Below, one piece after another: positions 47,101-54,137 of a stretch of DNA of 54,471 bases. Each line of letters opens with the position of its first letter. Position 1 is the stretch's first letter. The position numbers and the translations under genes were made by a program. Origin of the DNA: a virus; the IMG/VR virus record IMGVR_UViG_3300046530_000374, positions 1 through 54,471 of that record. The stretch is one strand, 5' to 3'. The notes beneath the pieces are model-generated. The model was given only the letters and a program-made list of their open reading frames with translations, searched no databases and was not told the origin of the DNA.

Positions 47101-50100
47101 GCCTGACGACCCGAGTCACGACCGCGGAGGGCACCCTCAGCAGCCAGGGCACGGCGATCACCGGTCTGAACAGCAGCCTGACGACCACAAACCAGAACGT
47201 GACCGCCGCGCAGAACGCTGCGAATGCGGCGAACACGCTGGCAGGCGGGAAGGGCAAAGTCATCGTTCAGTCGGCGGCGCCCGCGGCTGCCGATCAGTTG
47301 GCCCAGAACCTCTGGATCGACATCACTGGCAACGCGAATACCCCGAAACGCTGGACGGGGAGCGCGTGGGCGGCAGTTACAGACAAGGCTGCGACGGATG
47401 CTGCGGCGGCGGCTGCGAGCGCTCTGGCGCAGGTGGCAACCAAGGCCGAGGCAGCAACTGTCCAGGCGTTGAGCAACACGGTTACCCAGCAGGGGACTGA
47501 CCTGACAGCGGCCGGGAATGCGATCACCAACATCACCGCAAACATTTCGAACGTTGGTGGTGAGAACCTGCTGTACAACCCATCGTTTGACAGGTTTGCG
47601 ACGGCAAGCTCGCCGATTGCTGATGGCTGGGTGAGCACTGTCCCCGCGGGGCCGTCTGCAGTCTTCTCTCAAGTTGCTTCCACACTTGATCCTTCTGGCA
47701 AGTCACAGCGGATCGATGTGTCAGGCCTGACAACCAGCACCTATGCCGACTTGACCCCGGTGGTGACTAATAGGCCAGCGGTATCAGCCGGTCAGGTAAT
47801 CACCTTGTCGACCAGCGTAAGAGGGACGGCAGGGCTCGGGTTTCAGCTGTTTATGCAGCATCGGGATGCAAGTGGGGCGGTATTGGCGACCGCGTCGCAG
47901 GGCGTCAATACGCTAACCGATGGTTGGCAGCGGATCTCACTGACCAGTGCGGCACTTCCCGCAGGGACCGTTGTTACAACGCCCCTTCTTCGAGTGCGTC
48001 CAAACTCTGCGGGTTCGATTACCGCTGGATTTGCAGAGGTGGACCGTGCGCAACTTGAAGTCTCTCCTGTCGTAAGTGGCTGGAAGGACAGCGGCAAGGT
48101 GGTTTCAGCCGACATCGCCGCTCAGGCTGCAGCCACCACCGCGTTGACGGGGCGGGTAACCCAGACCGAGACCGGACTGACCAGCGTGAGCGGTCAACTT
48201 ACCCAACTGAACAACAGCATCGGCAGTATGGGCGGTGACAACTTGCTGCCGAACAGCTCGTTTGAGCAGACGCCAAGTGGAGACACAACTCGCCCGACTT
48301 ACTGGAGAGTCGGCGGCAGCACTGGCGCCACGCCGACACTGACATTTGTCGATTCGACCCTGAGTTCAAGCGTCAAAGCTGTTCGTCTCACTCGCGCAGG
48401 TTTGGCGAACGGCGGGTACATAGACCTGAACTGGAACACCCCCGATGCTGACCAGCCAAAAGTCACAGAGGGGCAAGCGTACACCCTGAGCGTGTATGCC
48501 AAGCTGTCCAGCTCCTCGGCTCGGTTTGCCATGTACATCCAGTGGATGAACGCGGCCAGCGTGGTTGTTTCAACCAGTCAACTCGCGGAGACGCAAGTAG
48601 GAACGACGTTCACTCGGATCAATTTTACCGCGACGTGCCCAGCTGGCGCCGTCAAGGCGCATGTATACGCCGGACGTCTGTTGAATCGCTCCGGCGCAAC
48701 TGCGGATATGTGGATCGAGCTGGATAACGTGCAGCTTCAGGAAGGCTCTGTTGCCACCGCCTACAGCCCGTCGGTGCAGGCTGTCACCAACGCGCAGGCG
48801 GTGACATCGGCGGCAGTTGATTCGCTCTCGTCTACGGTCACCCAGCAGGGCAGCACGCTGACCAGCGTTGCTGCGCGGACTACGACGCTTGAAAACGCGG
48901 TGAACAGCACCACGGACGGGCTTGCGACCAAGGCCAGTGCGGCTGCATTGCAGACGTTGTCGAACCGGGTAACCAGCGCTGAAGGGGTGAACACCGCGCA
49001 ATCGTCCAGCATCACCGATCTTCAAACGTCGGTGTCGACGATTCAGGGCAGCTTGGGCGCTTCGGGGCTTGACCCAGCAGAGAACGCAACGTGGAATTTT
49101 GACAGTACAGCGGAGGCCTGGACGGCCAACAACTCGACCTTGTCGTTCCCGTCAGCTGGGGTAATGCGCCAAACCGCGACTGCTGGCGATCCGAGCATCC
49201 AAGTGTCCGGCCTGTCCATCAACGGAGGCTTGTTTACGAAGGTCCGGATGTCCATCACGCGCCGCGCTGGAGCCGCCGCAACAGACTGGGATGGTCAGTT
49301 CTTCTACTCCACCAGCGGGCACGGCTTTACGGCATCTTTCCGCAAGGTGCTCGCAAACCCTAACCTCGCTATTGGCGCAAGCACCATCCTTGAGTTTGAC
49401 ATGGCGGCGCTCACCGCAGGCGGAGCGGACTGGACGTCCAGCACCATCACGGCCTTGCGTGTCGATCTTGGACTTGTGAGCGGTAGCGCATTCGATATCG
49501 ACTGGATTGCTGTCGGTCGTGTCGGGCCTGCCGCATCGAGCCGCGCATTACAGTCGCTGACATCGACTGTCACCACGCAGGGCGCAACGCAGACGTCGCA
49601 GTCTCAGCAAATCGTAAGCCTGCAAAGCTCGGTCGGCGGCAACACTGCTCAATTGCAGCAGCAGGCAACAACGATCGCGGACTCGGCCAACAAAATTGCT
49701 TCTTCATACAGCGTGCGATTGGCCCTGTCTTCTGGGGGCCAGTATTACGCGGCCGGGTTCGGCCTTGGGCTGGATAACAGCTCTGGCGCCCTACAATCCT
49801 CGTTCGTTGTCAGTGCCGACCGGTTTGCCGTGCTCAACACCGTGGCGGGCAATGTTCTGACTGCCCCGTTTGCGGTGGTCAACGGGCAGACCTTCATCAG
49901 CGATGCGTTCATTCAAGACGGCTCTATCACCAATGCAAAGATTGGTGAAGTGATCCAGTCGAATAACTGGGTTTCAGGCCAGGCGGGATGGGCGATATCG
50001 AAAACGGGTTACTTCGAAATGAACGGCAACACGCCTGGTGCCGGTCGGATCGTTATTACCAGCGCTGGGGTAAAGGTCTACGACCAAAACGGAACCTTAC

Positions 50101-50126
50101 GTGTTCAGCTTGGCAATTTGGGGTGA
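44118..50126 (+). CDS. Tail tip / host specificity protein J, very large
   Basis: 2002 residues, nearly twice lambda J (1132). N-terminal ~600 residues are the J core (SLRSTNLAKILIAVGEGEFDG ... WTLLRDISAIYRGMTYWAQG). Then two fibronectin III-like domains (~622-810), coiled coil, a CBM5/12-like module (~897-945, KADQTYTAGQGVLGADGIIYQ), a heptad-rich stalk, three beta-sandwich modules starting at ~1148 (GENLLYNPSFD), ~1372 (GGDNLLPNSSFE) and ~1648 (ENATWNFDSTAEAW), and a DUF1983-like C-terminus. It should bind the receptor; extra modules suggest surface polysaccharide binding. Confidence 0.95.
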   Translation: MGAAEQIDIRGAKSGSSSPKAPTEAADSLRSTNLAKILIAVGEGEFDGTPTAANIYLDNTPINDASGNVNFPNVKWEWRTGAVDQTYIPGIPSVENETTVNVELRSDTSWVRSLTNTQLSAVRLRFAWPALQQQDDNGNVGGYRIEYAVDVATDGGAYQQVLDEAVDGKTTTRYERSRRVDLPAATSGWQIRVRRITANQNTNRIADTMLVAGYTEVIDAKLRYPNTALLYIEFDAEQFSNIPAVTVDCNGRRWQVPSNYDPVARTYTGVWDGTFKSAWTNNPAWVTYGTCTVDRFGLGKRIKPFMVDKWELYRIAQYCDQLVGNGVGGQEPRFLCDMNLQGKADAWTLLRDISAIYRGMTYWAQGQLVMQADMPRAQDFDYVFTRANVIDGKFSYGSASSQTRYTRAIVSYDNPANNYDTDVTAYSDPVLQRRFGDKPVEISAIGCTRASEAQRRGKWVVMSNNQDRTVTFKTGMEGAIPLPGYIIPIADSLLAGRQVGGRISAAAGRVVTLDRDTQAKAGDRLIINLPSGKAEGRTVQSVAGRAITVTTAYSETPSVQMQWALDADDLAIPLYRVLSTKRTTEGDYEISALQFEPGKFAFIDTGAKLEERPISVIPITVVPAPASVTLTSHSAIDQGIAINTMTITWPAVNGAVGYDVEWRKDSGNWIKVQRSGTTSVDITGIYSGAYLARVRAVSAYDISSIWRSSNLTQLNGKEGLPPAVTSLTTESLIFGIGLKWTFPPGAEDTQRTELWYSESPDLGTAIKLADLAYPQSDYTMMGLRAGQSFFFWARLIDRTGNVGPWFPQAPTVVNGQASSDAGDILDYLVGEITESQLGQELLSEIGKIGGDGPGSVNERLDQVRTDLGEQITDVSNTVTEVQNELQAQIDQIADLADSMPYKADQTYTAGQGVLGADGIIYQATQNVPVNTPPPNATYWLNVGQAVQTANGLAARVTTAETKITSIEGVNAAQANQITGLQTSLDGKASSTAVQSLTTRVTTAEGTLSSQGTAITGLNSSLTTTNQNVTAAQNAANAANTLAGGKGKVIVQSAAPAAADQLAQNLWIDITGNANTPKRWTGSAWAAVTDKAATDAAAAAASALAQVATKAEAATVQALSNTVTQQGTDLTAAGNAITNITANISNVGGENLLYNPSFDRFATASSPIADGWVSTVPAGPSAVFSQVASTLDPSGKSQRIDVSGLTTSTYADLTPVVTNRPAVSAGQVITLSTSVRGTAGLGFQLFMQHRDASGAVLATASQGVNTLTDGWQRISLTSAALPAGTVVTTPLLRVRPNSAGSITAGFAEVDRAQLEVSPVVSGWKDSGKVVSADIAAQAAATTALTGRVTQTETGLTSVSGQLTQLNNSIGSMGGDNLLPNSSFEQTPSGDTTRPTYWRVGGSTGATPTLTFVDSTLSSSVKAVRLTRAGLANGGYIDLNWNTPDADQPKVTEGQAYTLSVYAKLSSSSARFAMYIQWMNAASVVVSTSQLAETQVGTTFTRINFTATCPAGAVKAHVYAGRLLNRSGATADMWIELDNVQLQEGSVATAYSPSVQAVTNAQAVTSAAVDSLSSTVTQQGSTLTSVAARTTTLENAVNSTTDGLATKASAAALQTLSNRVTSAEGVNTAQSSSITDLQTSVSTIQGSLGASGLDPAENATWNFDSTAEAWTANNSTLSFPSAGVMRQTATAGDPSIQVSGLSINGGLFTKVRMSITRRAGAAATDWDGQFFYSTSGHGFTASFRKVLANPNLAIGASTILEFDMAALTAGGADWTSSTITALRVDLGLVSGSAFDIDWIAVGRVGPAASSRALQSLTSTVTTQGATQTSQSQQIVSLQSSVGGNTAQLQQQATTIADSANKIASSYSVRLALSSGGQYYAAGFGLGLDNSSGALQSSFVVSADRFAVLNTVAGNVLTAPFAVVNGQTFISDAFIQDGSITNAKIGEVIQSNNWVSGQAGWAISKTGYFEMNGNTPGAGRIVITSAGVKVYDQNGTLRVQLGNLG

Positions 50127-50129
50127 GCG

Positions 50130-50450
50130 ATGGCTTATGGAATGAGAGTGTGGGGCGCCGATGGCGCCCTGCAACTGGACGAAAACTCTTTCACTATTCG
50201 AGTAGTGCTGTCTCAGGTAGTCAGCTTCGGCACTGAACGCGGAGTGCAAAGTTTTTCAGTACCAGGATGCACGCCGGACAATGCGAATGCCGTTGTTATA
50301 CCCATAGGAAACTACGGTAGTAATGATCGACAGTTCGAAGTCTTGGTGGGAAACGGTGTTGTTGAGGTAGCGAATTGGATGAGGAATTCGCCCACCATAT
50401 TCAACACGGCTTCGGGCTCGATGCGACTCATTGTGATGAGGTTCAAATGA
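50130..50450 (+). CDS. Tail-tip accessory protein
   Basis: 106 residues, beta-rich (MAYGMRVWGADGALQLDENSFTIRVV ... SMRLIVMRFK). Starts 3 bases after the J stop. The opening MAYG.RVW..DG..QLD is common in small proteins placed after J in Pseudomonas phages. Paired by ATGA with the next gene. Confidence 0.75.
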   Translation: MAYGMRVWGADGALQLDENSFTIRVVLSQVVSFGTERGVQSFSVPGCTPDNANAVVIPIGNYGSNDRQFEVLVGNGVVEVANWMRNSPTIFNTASGSMRLIVMRFK

Positions 50451-51127
50451 CGTACGGCCTCAGCTTCACCAACAATCAGAATACCATCATTCTTGACTCT
50501 GAGTTCGCCCGGCTTTGCGTCATCTCCGGAGGTCGGTACGCAGCTAACCAGGATGGTGGTCTTGGCTCGCTGACCACGTTCGTCAGGCCTGTGACCTCGC
50601 AAGAGCCCCCGTTGGTATTCATCCGGCCAGACACCACAAACGTCATCGCCGCAGCAGGGAAGATGTATTTGACGGGAGGCCCGGGGAATTGGACCGGGTT
50701 TTATGTCAGGACTTATGGAGTTACCACGGCGCAGCCAAACGGGCGTTACTTTGTGGCGGCATTCGCGGCCCAACCTGTGGCCAACTATGGGTTGAGGTTA
50801 TGGGACGGGGCAGGAAAGTTGCTCTTTGACAGCGGGACACAGGCAGCCTTGTTCACTCGATCATTTTCGAACTGGACGTACGTTAAGTCCGAGCAGACAC
50901 CCACGACCTCTTATCGAAACTATTATCGAGTGGATTTCAATTTCCCTGAGAACGAATATCTCATGATTAATTCGTTCGGAATGACGTTGCTTTCAGGAGG
51001 TTCCGAAGGCAGAAACCTGTTCACTTGGTGGGACTTCGCAGGAGGAAATATGTATGCCATCACTGAGGCATTTAGTAATCCCTACGATTTCCATCTTCCT
51101 GCGGTGTTCGCAAAGATAGCTGCGTGA
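50447..51127 (+). CDS. Tail-associated protein
   Basis: 226 residues from ATG 50447 (ATGA overlap). TYGLSFTNNQNTIILDSEFARLCVISGGRY resembles the previous protein's opening (a G-L-x-x-x-N x D theme), suggesting duplication and enlargement. The middle is a beta domain (RPDTTNVIAAAGKMYLTGGP). Probably at the fibre or tip; no enzymatic motif seen. Confidence 0.72.
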   Translation: MTYGLSFTNNQNTIILDSEFARLCVISGGRYAANQDGGLGSLTTFVRPVTSQEPPLVFIRPDTTNVIAAAGKMYLTGGPGNWTGFYVRTYGVTTAQPNGRYFVAAFAAQPVANYGLRLWDGAGKLLFDSGTQAALFTRSFSNWTYVKSEQTPTTSYRNYYRVDFNFPENEYLMINSFGMTLLSGGSEGRNLFTWWDFAGGNMYAITEAFSNPYDFHLPAVFAKIAA

Positions 51128-51190
51128 GCGGCCAGAAAACGGCTACACAACCATTACCGGTAGAAACTTTACAAACCATGGAGCGCTACC

Positions 51191-51418
51191 ATGCCTTACA
51201 TCGTAATCAACACCAGCAACAGCTATGACCCAAGCAACCAGACCGAGTACGCCACCGAGGCAGAAGCGGACGCCAAGGCCCGCGAGATCCTGCAGGCGTT
51301 CCCCCAGTCCAATATCCGGACCGCTCAGCTGCTGAACAGCTATTCAGCGAAGGTGACCATCACCTCGAAGGCAGTGCCTGAGACACCAGCCGAACCGGAC
51401 CCCGCGCCGGCTGAATAA
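51191..51418 (+). CDS. Small hypothetical protein
   Basis: 75 residues. YIVINTSNSYDPSNQTEYATEAEADAKAREILQ..., an alpha/beta start, then an Ala/Pro/Glu tail (PETPAEPDPAPAE). GGAG upstream, a terminator downstream. Common before lysis genes in this phage group; function unknown. Confidence 0.7.
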   Translation: MPYIVINTSNSYDPSNQTEYATEAEADAKAREILQAFPQSNIRTAQLLNSYSAKVTITSKAVPETPAEPDPAPAE

Positions 51419-51434
51419 TGCAGAAGCTGACCAT

Positions 51435-51458
51435 GCCCGCCGAGTGCGGGCTTTTTTT
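51435..51458 (+). terminator. Intrinsic terminator before the endolysin gene
   Basis: Stem GCCCGC / GCGGGC, loop CGAGT, seven Ts. The TCTGGAGAAAGTG following it is nearly the same as that after the J-leading terminator. Confidence 0.88.
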
Positions 51459-51473
51459 CGTCTGGAGAAAGTG

Positions 51474-51899
51474 ATGGACGTGACTGAAAAAGATCGTGAT
51501 GTGCTCGCGCGGACCCTGTGGGGCGAAGCCCGCGGGGAGGGGCTGGCGGGGATGATTGCCGTAGCTTGGTCGATCCGCAACCGTGTCGACGACGGCAAGG
51601 ACAAATCATGGTGGGGCGAGGGTTACACCGGTGTCTGCCAGAAGCCGTACCAGTTCAGCTGCTGGAACAAGAACGACCCGAACTATCCGTTCCTGAGTGG
51701 CGCGAAGCCAATCCCAGCGGCGGAGTTCACGATGTGCCGTCTCGCTGCCGAGCAGGTCATTGGTGGGCTTAAGCCTGATCCAACCGGCGGCGCGACTCAC
51801 TATTACGCGACCACCATGCCGAAGCCACCGGCCTGGGCAGCAAAGGCGAAGCAGACGCTGAAACTCGGGCACCACATCTTTTTCAGGGACGTGCCATGA
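51474..51899 (+). CDS. Endolysin, SleB-like cell wall hydrolase
   Basis: 141 residues from ATG 51474. DRDVLARTLWGEARGEGLAGMIAVAWSIRNRV ... GGATHYYATTMPKPPAWA is the Hydrolase_2/SleB pattern; the Glu in WGEARGE should be catalytic. No signal peptide, so it depends on a holin. Overlaps Rz. Confidence 0.92.
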   Translation: MDVTEKDRDVLARTLWGEARGEGLAGMIAVAWSIRNRVDDGKDKSWWGEGYTGVCQKPYQFSCWNKNDPNYPFLSGAKPIPAAEFTMCRLAAEQVIGGLKPDPTGGATHYYATTMPKPPAWAAKAKQTLKLGHHIFFRDVP

Positions 51900-52426
51900 G
51901 CCCAGCCACTGCGCTTTATCTGAAGGTCGGCGGCGCGCTGGCGGTCCTGTTCATCATCGCGACGGCTCTCTACGGCGCTTATCACCACGGCGAATCGGTG
52001 GCCGATGCGCGCTGGCAGCTGAAGTGGGCTGATCAGCAGACGCTACAGGCGAAAGGTCTCGCCGCCGCCACGACCGAAAACCGAACCGAAGAACAGCGCC
52101 GCCAGACGGTGGTCAACCAGGTGGGAAATGATGCGAGACAACAAAAGGCTGTTGCGACTGCTGACGCTGTCAGTGCTGATGCTGCTGGCGACCGGGTGCG
52201 CGACCAGGCAGGAAAACTGGCTGCCAGCGCAAGTTGCACCACCGGCGATCCCGGCGCTTCCCAGCGAAGCGAAACAGCCACCCGCGCCGCAATGGTGCTT
52301 TCCGACCTGTTCCAGCGCGCTGACAAAAGAGCGGGAGAACTGGCAAAAGCTTATGACGCCGCCCGAATAGCGGGATGGGCCTGCGAGCAATCTTACAAGT
52401 CAGTAGCGGGCGATCGTGGCGGGTAA
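51896..52426 (+). CDS. Rz-like inner-membrane spanin
   Basis: 176 residues. One N-terminal membrane segment (VGGALAVLFIIATALYGAYH) and a helical periplasmic domain (DARWQLKWADQQTLQAKGLA ...), typical of DUF2514/Rz. The nested Rz1 in the +1 frame confirms it. Should fuse inner and outer membranes during lysis. Confidence 0.93.
   Translation: MSPATALYLKVGGALAVLFIIATALYGAYHHGESVADARWQLKWADQQTLQAKGLAAATTENRTEEQRRQTVVNQVGNDARQQKAVATADAVSADAAGDRVRDQAGKLAASASCTTGDPGASQRSETATRAAMVLSDLFQRADKRAGELAKAYDAARIAGWACEQSYKSVAGDRGG
52128..52370 (+). CDS. Rz1-like outer-membrane spanin lipoprotein, nested in Rz
   Basis: 80 residues wholly inside Rz in the +1 frame. LLRLLTLSVLMLLATGC is a lipoprotein signal with lipobox LATGC; the mature part is Pro-rich (PAQVAPPAIPALPSEAKQPP), diagnostic for Rz1. 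Confidence 0.93.
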   Translation: MMRDNKRLLRLLTLSVLMLLATGCATRQENWLPAQVAPPAIPALPSEAKQPPAPQWCFPTCSSALTKERENWQKLMTPPE

Positions 52427-52804
52427 CAGAGATTGCACAGCCTCTATCAGCGTATTGATAGGCCATGGCTTCTGAAGGTAGGTCACGCCCTCCGGAATGG
52501 ATGACGTATCAAGTTCGTAGCCGCTGGTGAGAATGACCGGTACGTCAGGCCATTTATGTCGAACCATAGACGCGAGCTCCGCACCTTTGATCTGGCCCGG
52601 AACGCCATGGTCTGTGATGAGCAGTGAGCATTTTCCGCGGGATTCCACGACATGCATCAATGCATCGTCTGCTGTAACAAACGTCACAGTTTCTGCCTCA
52701 ACGTCCACGAGGAGCTCAGTCATCAGCGTTCGTAGAAGGGGGTCGTCTTCGACAATCACGATCTCCCTGGCCGGGGGAAAAGTCTCCGTTCGGTCCGGTT
52801 TCAC
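52400..52804 (-). CDS. Receiver-only response regulator (CheY-like)
   Basis: 134 residues from GTG 52804 (GGAGG 5 bases upstream). Acidic pocket Glu19-Asp20-Asp21 (VIVEDDPLLR), phosphoacceptor Asp65 (LLITDHGVPG), switch Thr93/Ser94 (VILTSGY) and Lys112 (YLQKPWP) are all present; no output domain. The minus-strand gene overlaps the 3' end of Rz by 27 bp. It could take phosphate from a host histidine kinase and alter host signalling after lysogeny. It is not a phage structural gene. Confidence 0.93.
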   Translation of the reverse strand: MKPDRTETFPPAREIVIVEDDPLLRTLMTELLVDVEAETVTFVTADDALMHVVESRGKCSLLITDHGVPGQIKGAELASMVRHKWPDVPVILTSGYELDTSSIPEGVTYLQKPWPINTLIEAVQSLLPATIARY

Positions 52805-52922
52805 GACGTCCTCCAAACATGTGTGCCAGGCTGATTCAAAGCTCGCAGGGAGAAAAATAGCAGCCTTTCAGACGGTCAGCTACCGATGTTGCCGACAAAT
52901 AATCTGTGCTAGTTAGGGCTTT

Positions 52923-53189
52923 TCACCAAATCAGCTTCTGCGGCTCAGTGCATGCCGTGCAACTCAGCTCCCCTAATCGTAAATTCACGGCGTTTTCGAA
53001 TAGCACATACAGCGCTTCAATCTCAAAGTCATACAACCCGCTTAAAACCTCAAAGCCCCGCACGACACCTTCGGCGAGCAAGCCAGACTGAACGACAGTA
53101 TTGTTATCACTGGCGTCATTTATTAACTTTAAAATCCGGAGACACTCAGCCTTCACTGAACCTGGCAGGTCATCTTGATCTAGGATCAT
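52923..53189 (-). CDS. Small hypothetical protein
   Basis: 88 residues from ATG 53189 with GGAGG upstream. Acidic, helical (MILDQDDLPGSVKAECLRIL ... GFEVLSGLYDFEIEALYVLF), ending with CTACTEPQKLIW. Function unknown; same strand as the response regulator but separated by 118 bp. Confidence 0.65.
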   Translation of the reverse strand: MILDQDDLPGSVKAECLRILKLINDASDNNTVVQSGLLAEGVVRGFEVLSGLYDFEIEALYVLFENAVNLRLGELSCTACTEPQKLIW

Positions 53190-53358
53190 CGCTGCCTCCG
53201 TTTGAAGGAATCGAGTTGTACTGTGGGTATAGGCTATTTGGAGCGCTTTGCGGTTACCACTCGGCATATCGGGCACTCTGCTATCGCGCCCATATTGCCA
53301 GCATTGCCGTCACGATCCATACACATAAAATGCCGCCCACACGGATTTGGGCGAAACC

Positions 53359-53445
53359 ATGGACCTTCGACTTGCTGGGTTATCCTTTCTCCTGACCCTC
53401 ACCTGGGTAGGCATCGTCCTGAGCCTGTTCTGGATCTACGTCTGA
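53359..53445 (+). CDS. 28-residue membrane peptide
   Basis: MDLRLAGLSFLLTLTWVGIV followed by LSLFWIYV: almost entirely one membrane helix. No good ribosome site. It lies in the 332-bp gap between 53189 and 53522, near the LexA-regulated gene, and could be translated under special conditions or be spurious. Confidence 0.35.
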   Translation: MDLRLAGLSFLLTLTWVGIVLSLFWIYV

Positions 53446-53475
53446 TCCCTCCGTCGCAAATCACCTCATACAGTA

Positions 53476-53519
53476 TTGACCCGTGCCCTGTGATTCTCGT
53501 TAACTGTACATATATACAG
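53476..53519 (+). promoter_or_regulatory. SOS promoter with LexA box of the UmuD'-like gene
   Basis: -35 TTGACC (53476-53481), -10 TTAACT (53500-53505, 18-bp spacer) and LexA box CTGT-ACATATAT-ACAG (53504-53519), overlapping -10 and start. The ATG follows 2 bases after the box, so the leader would be ten bases or less. Confidence 0.85.
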
Positions 53520-53521
53520 TT

Positions 53522-53872
53522 ATGAGCTTTGCCATGCTTTTCGATCAACAGAAAATCTCTCTCGACCAGCTACTCAACATCCGCGCGCCTGGCACCTACC
53601 TAATAAAGGTGGAAGGCGACAGTATGCAGGGTGCCGGAATCTTTTCCGGTGACATCCTGATCGTGGACAAGGGTATGGAGCCCGCCGCCGGCAGAGTTGT
53701 GATTGCCCTGGTCAACCGCGATCCGCTGGTGAAATACCTGTCCTTTGTGGATGGAATGCCGGTGCTCACGTCGGCAAATTCCAAATACCCGGCGCGCTAC
53801 ATCCTTGAGAACGATGAATTCGAGGTGTGGGGCGTGGTCACCTACAGTATCCGGGACCACGACAAGAACTGA
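53522..53872 (+). CDS. UmuD'-like S24 protein (HumD-like)
   Basis: 116 residues. ISLDQLLNIRAPGTYLIKVEGDSMQGAGIFSGDILIVDKG aligns with UmuD from about residue 38; Ser34 and Lys71 are the serine-lysine dyad. The ~35 N-terminal residues with the Cys-Gly cleavage site of UmuD are missing, and an upstream TAA at 53501 rules out extension, so it starts as a UmuD'-like form, as does HumD of phage P1. It could partner host UmuC or compete with host UmuD/LexA. No umuC follows; attR is 150 bp away. Confidence 0.88.
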   Translation: MSFAMLFDQQKISLDQLLNIRAPGTYLIKVEGDSMQGAGIFSGDILIVDKGMEPAAGRVVIALVNRDPLVKYLSFVDGMPVLTSANSKYPARYILENDEFEVWGVVTYSIRDHDKN

Positions 53873-53911
53873 TTGGGAGAGGGTACAGGTCGGCAGGACG
53901 CCGGGGAGGGT

Positions 53912-53940
53912 GCGTGACTTTTGCGTGACTTCGCGTGACT
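53912..53940. promoter_or_regulatory. Integrase arm-type binding repeats, right end
   Basis: Three copies of GCGTGACT at 53912-53919, 53923-53930 and 53933-53940. The first two, with their spacing, are identical to 362-380 at the left end and in the same orientation. Confidence 0.6.
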
Positions 53941-54021
53941 CTATGATGATCTATAGCTATTCGATTGCAGCGAGCGCCAGAGAAATCAACCATATGCCCT
54001 GTGTTTGCTTAGGTGCCGCGT

Positions 54022-54074
54022 GCATGGGGTGCTAGGGGTCGAGTGTTCGAATCACTCCGTCCCGACCATATAAT
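54022..54074. repeat. attR: attR core (53-bp direct repeat)
   Basis: Identical to 265-317. Upstream sequence lacks the 5' half of the tRNA, so this is the phage-side copy carrying only the tRNA 3' end. Excision would remove 53,757 bp. Confidence 0.95.
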
Positions 54075-54085
54075 CCAATGACTTA

Positions 54086-54112
54086 GCCCAATCTTCTCAG
54101 GTTGGGCTTTTT
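54086..54112 (+). terminator. Terminator after attR
   Basis: Stem GCCCAA / TTGGGC followed by five Ts, in the position of the phage-borne terminator at 329-356 but with a different sequence. It would again end the tRNA transcript after prophage excision. Confidence 0.75.
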
Positions 54113-54137
54113 CATGCTTAGCGACTTTTGCGGGGAA

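Noticed and set aside
46479-47672. 397-codon minus-strand open frame opposite J
   Set aside because: Arg-rich low-complexity product antisense to the stalk region; no start signal.
46980-49600. Repeated sequence in J considered as DNA repeats or CRISPR-like
   Set aside because: Similarity is at protein heptad level (VTxxxxxLT patterns) with variable spacing and no identical spaced repeats. No CRISPR array is present in the window.
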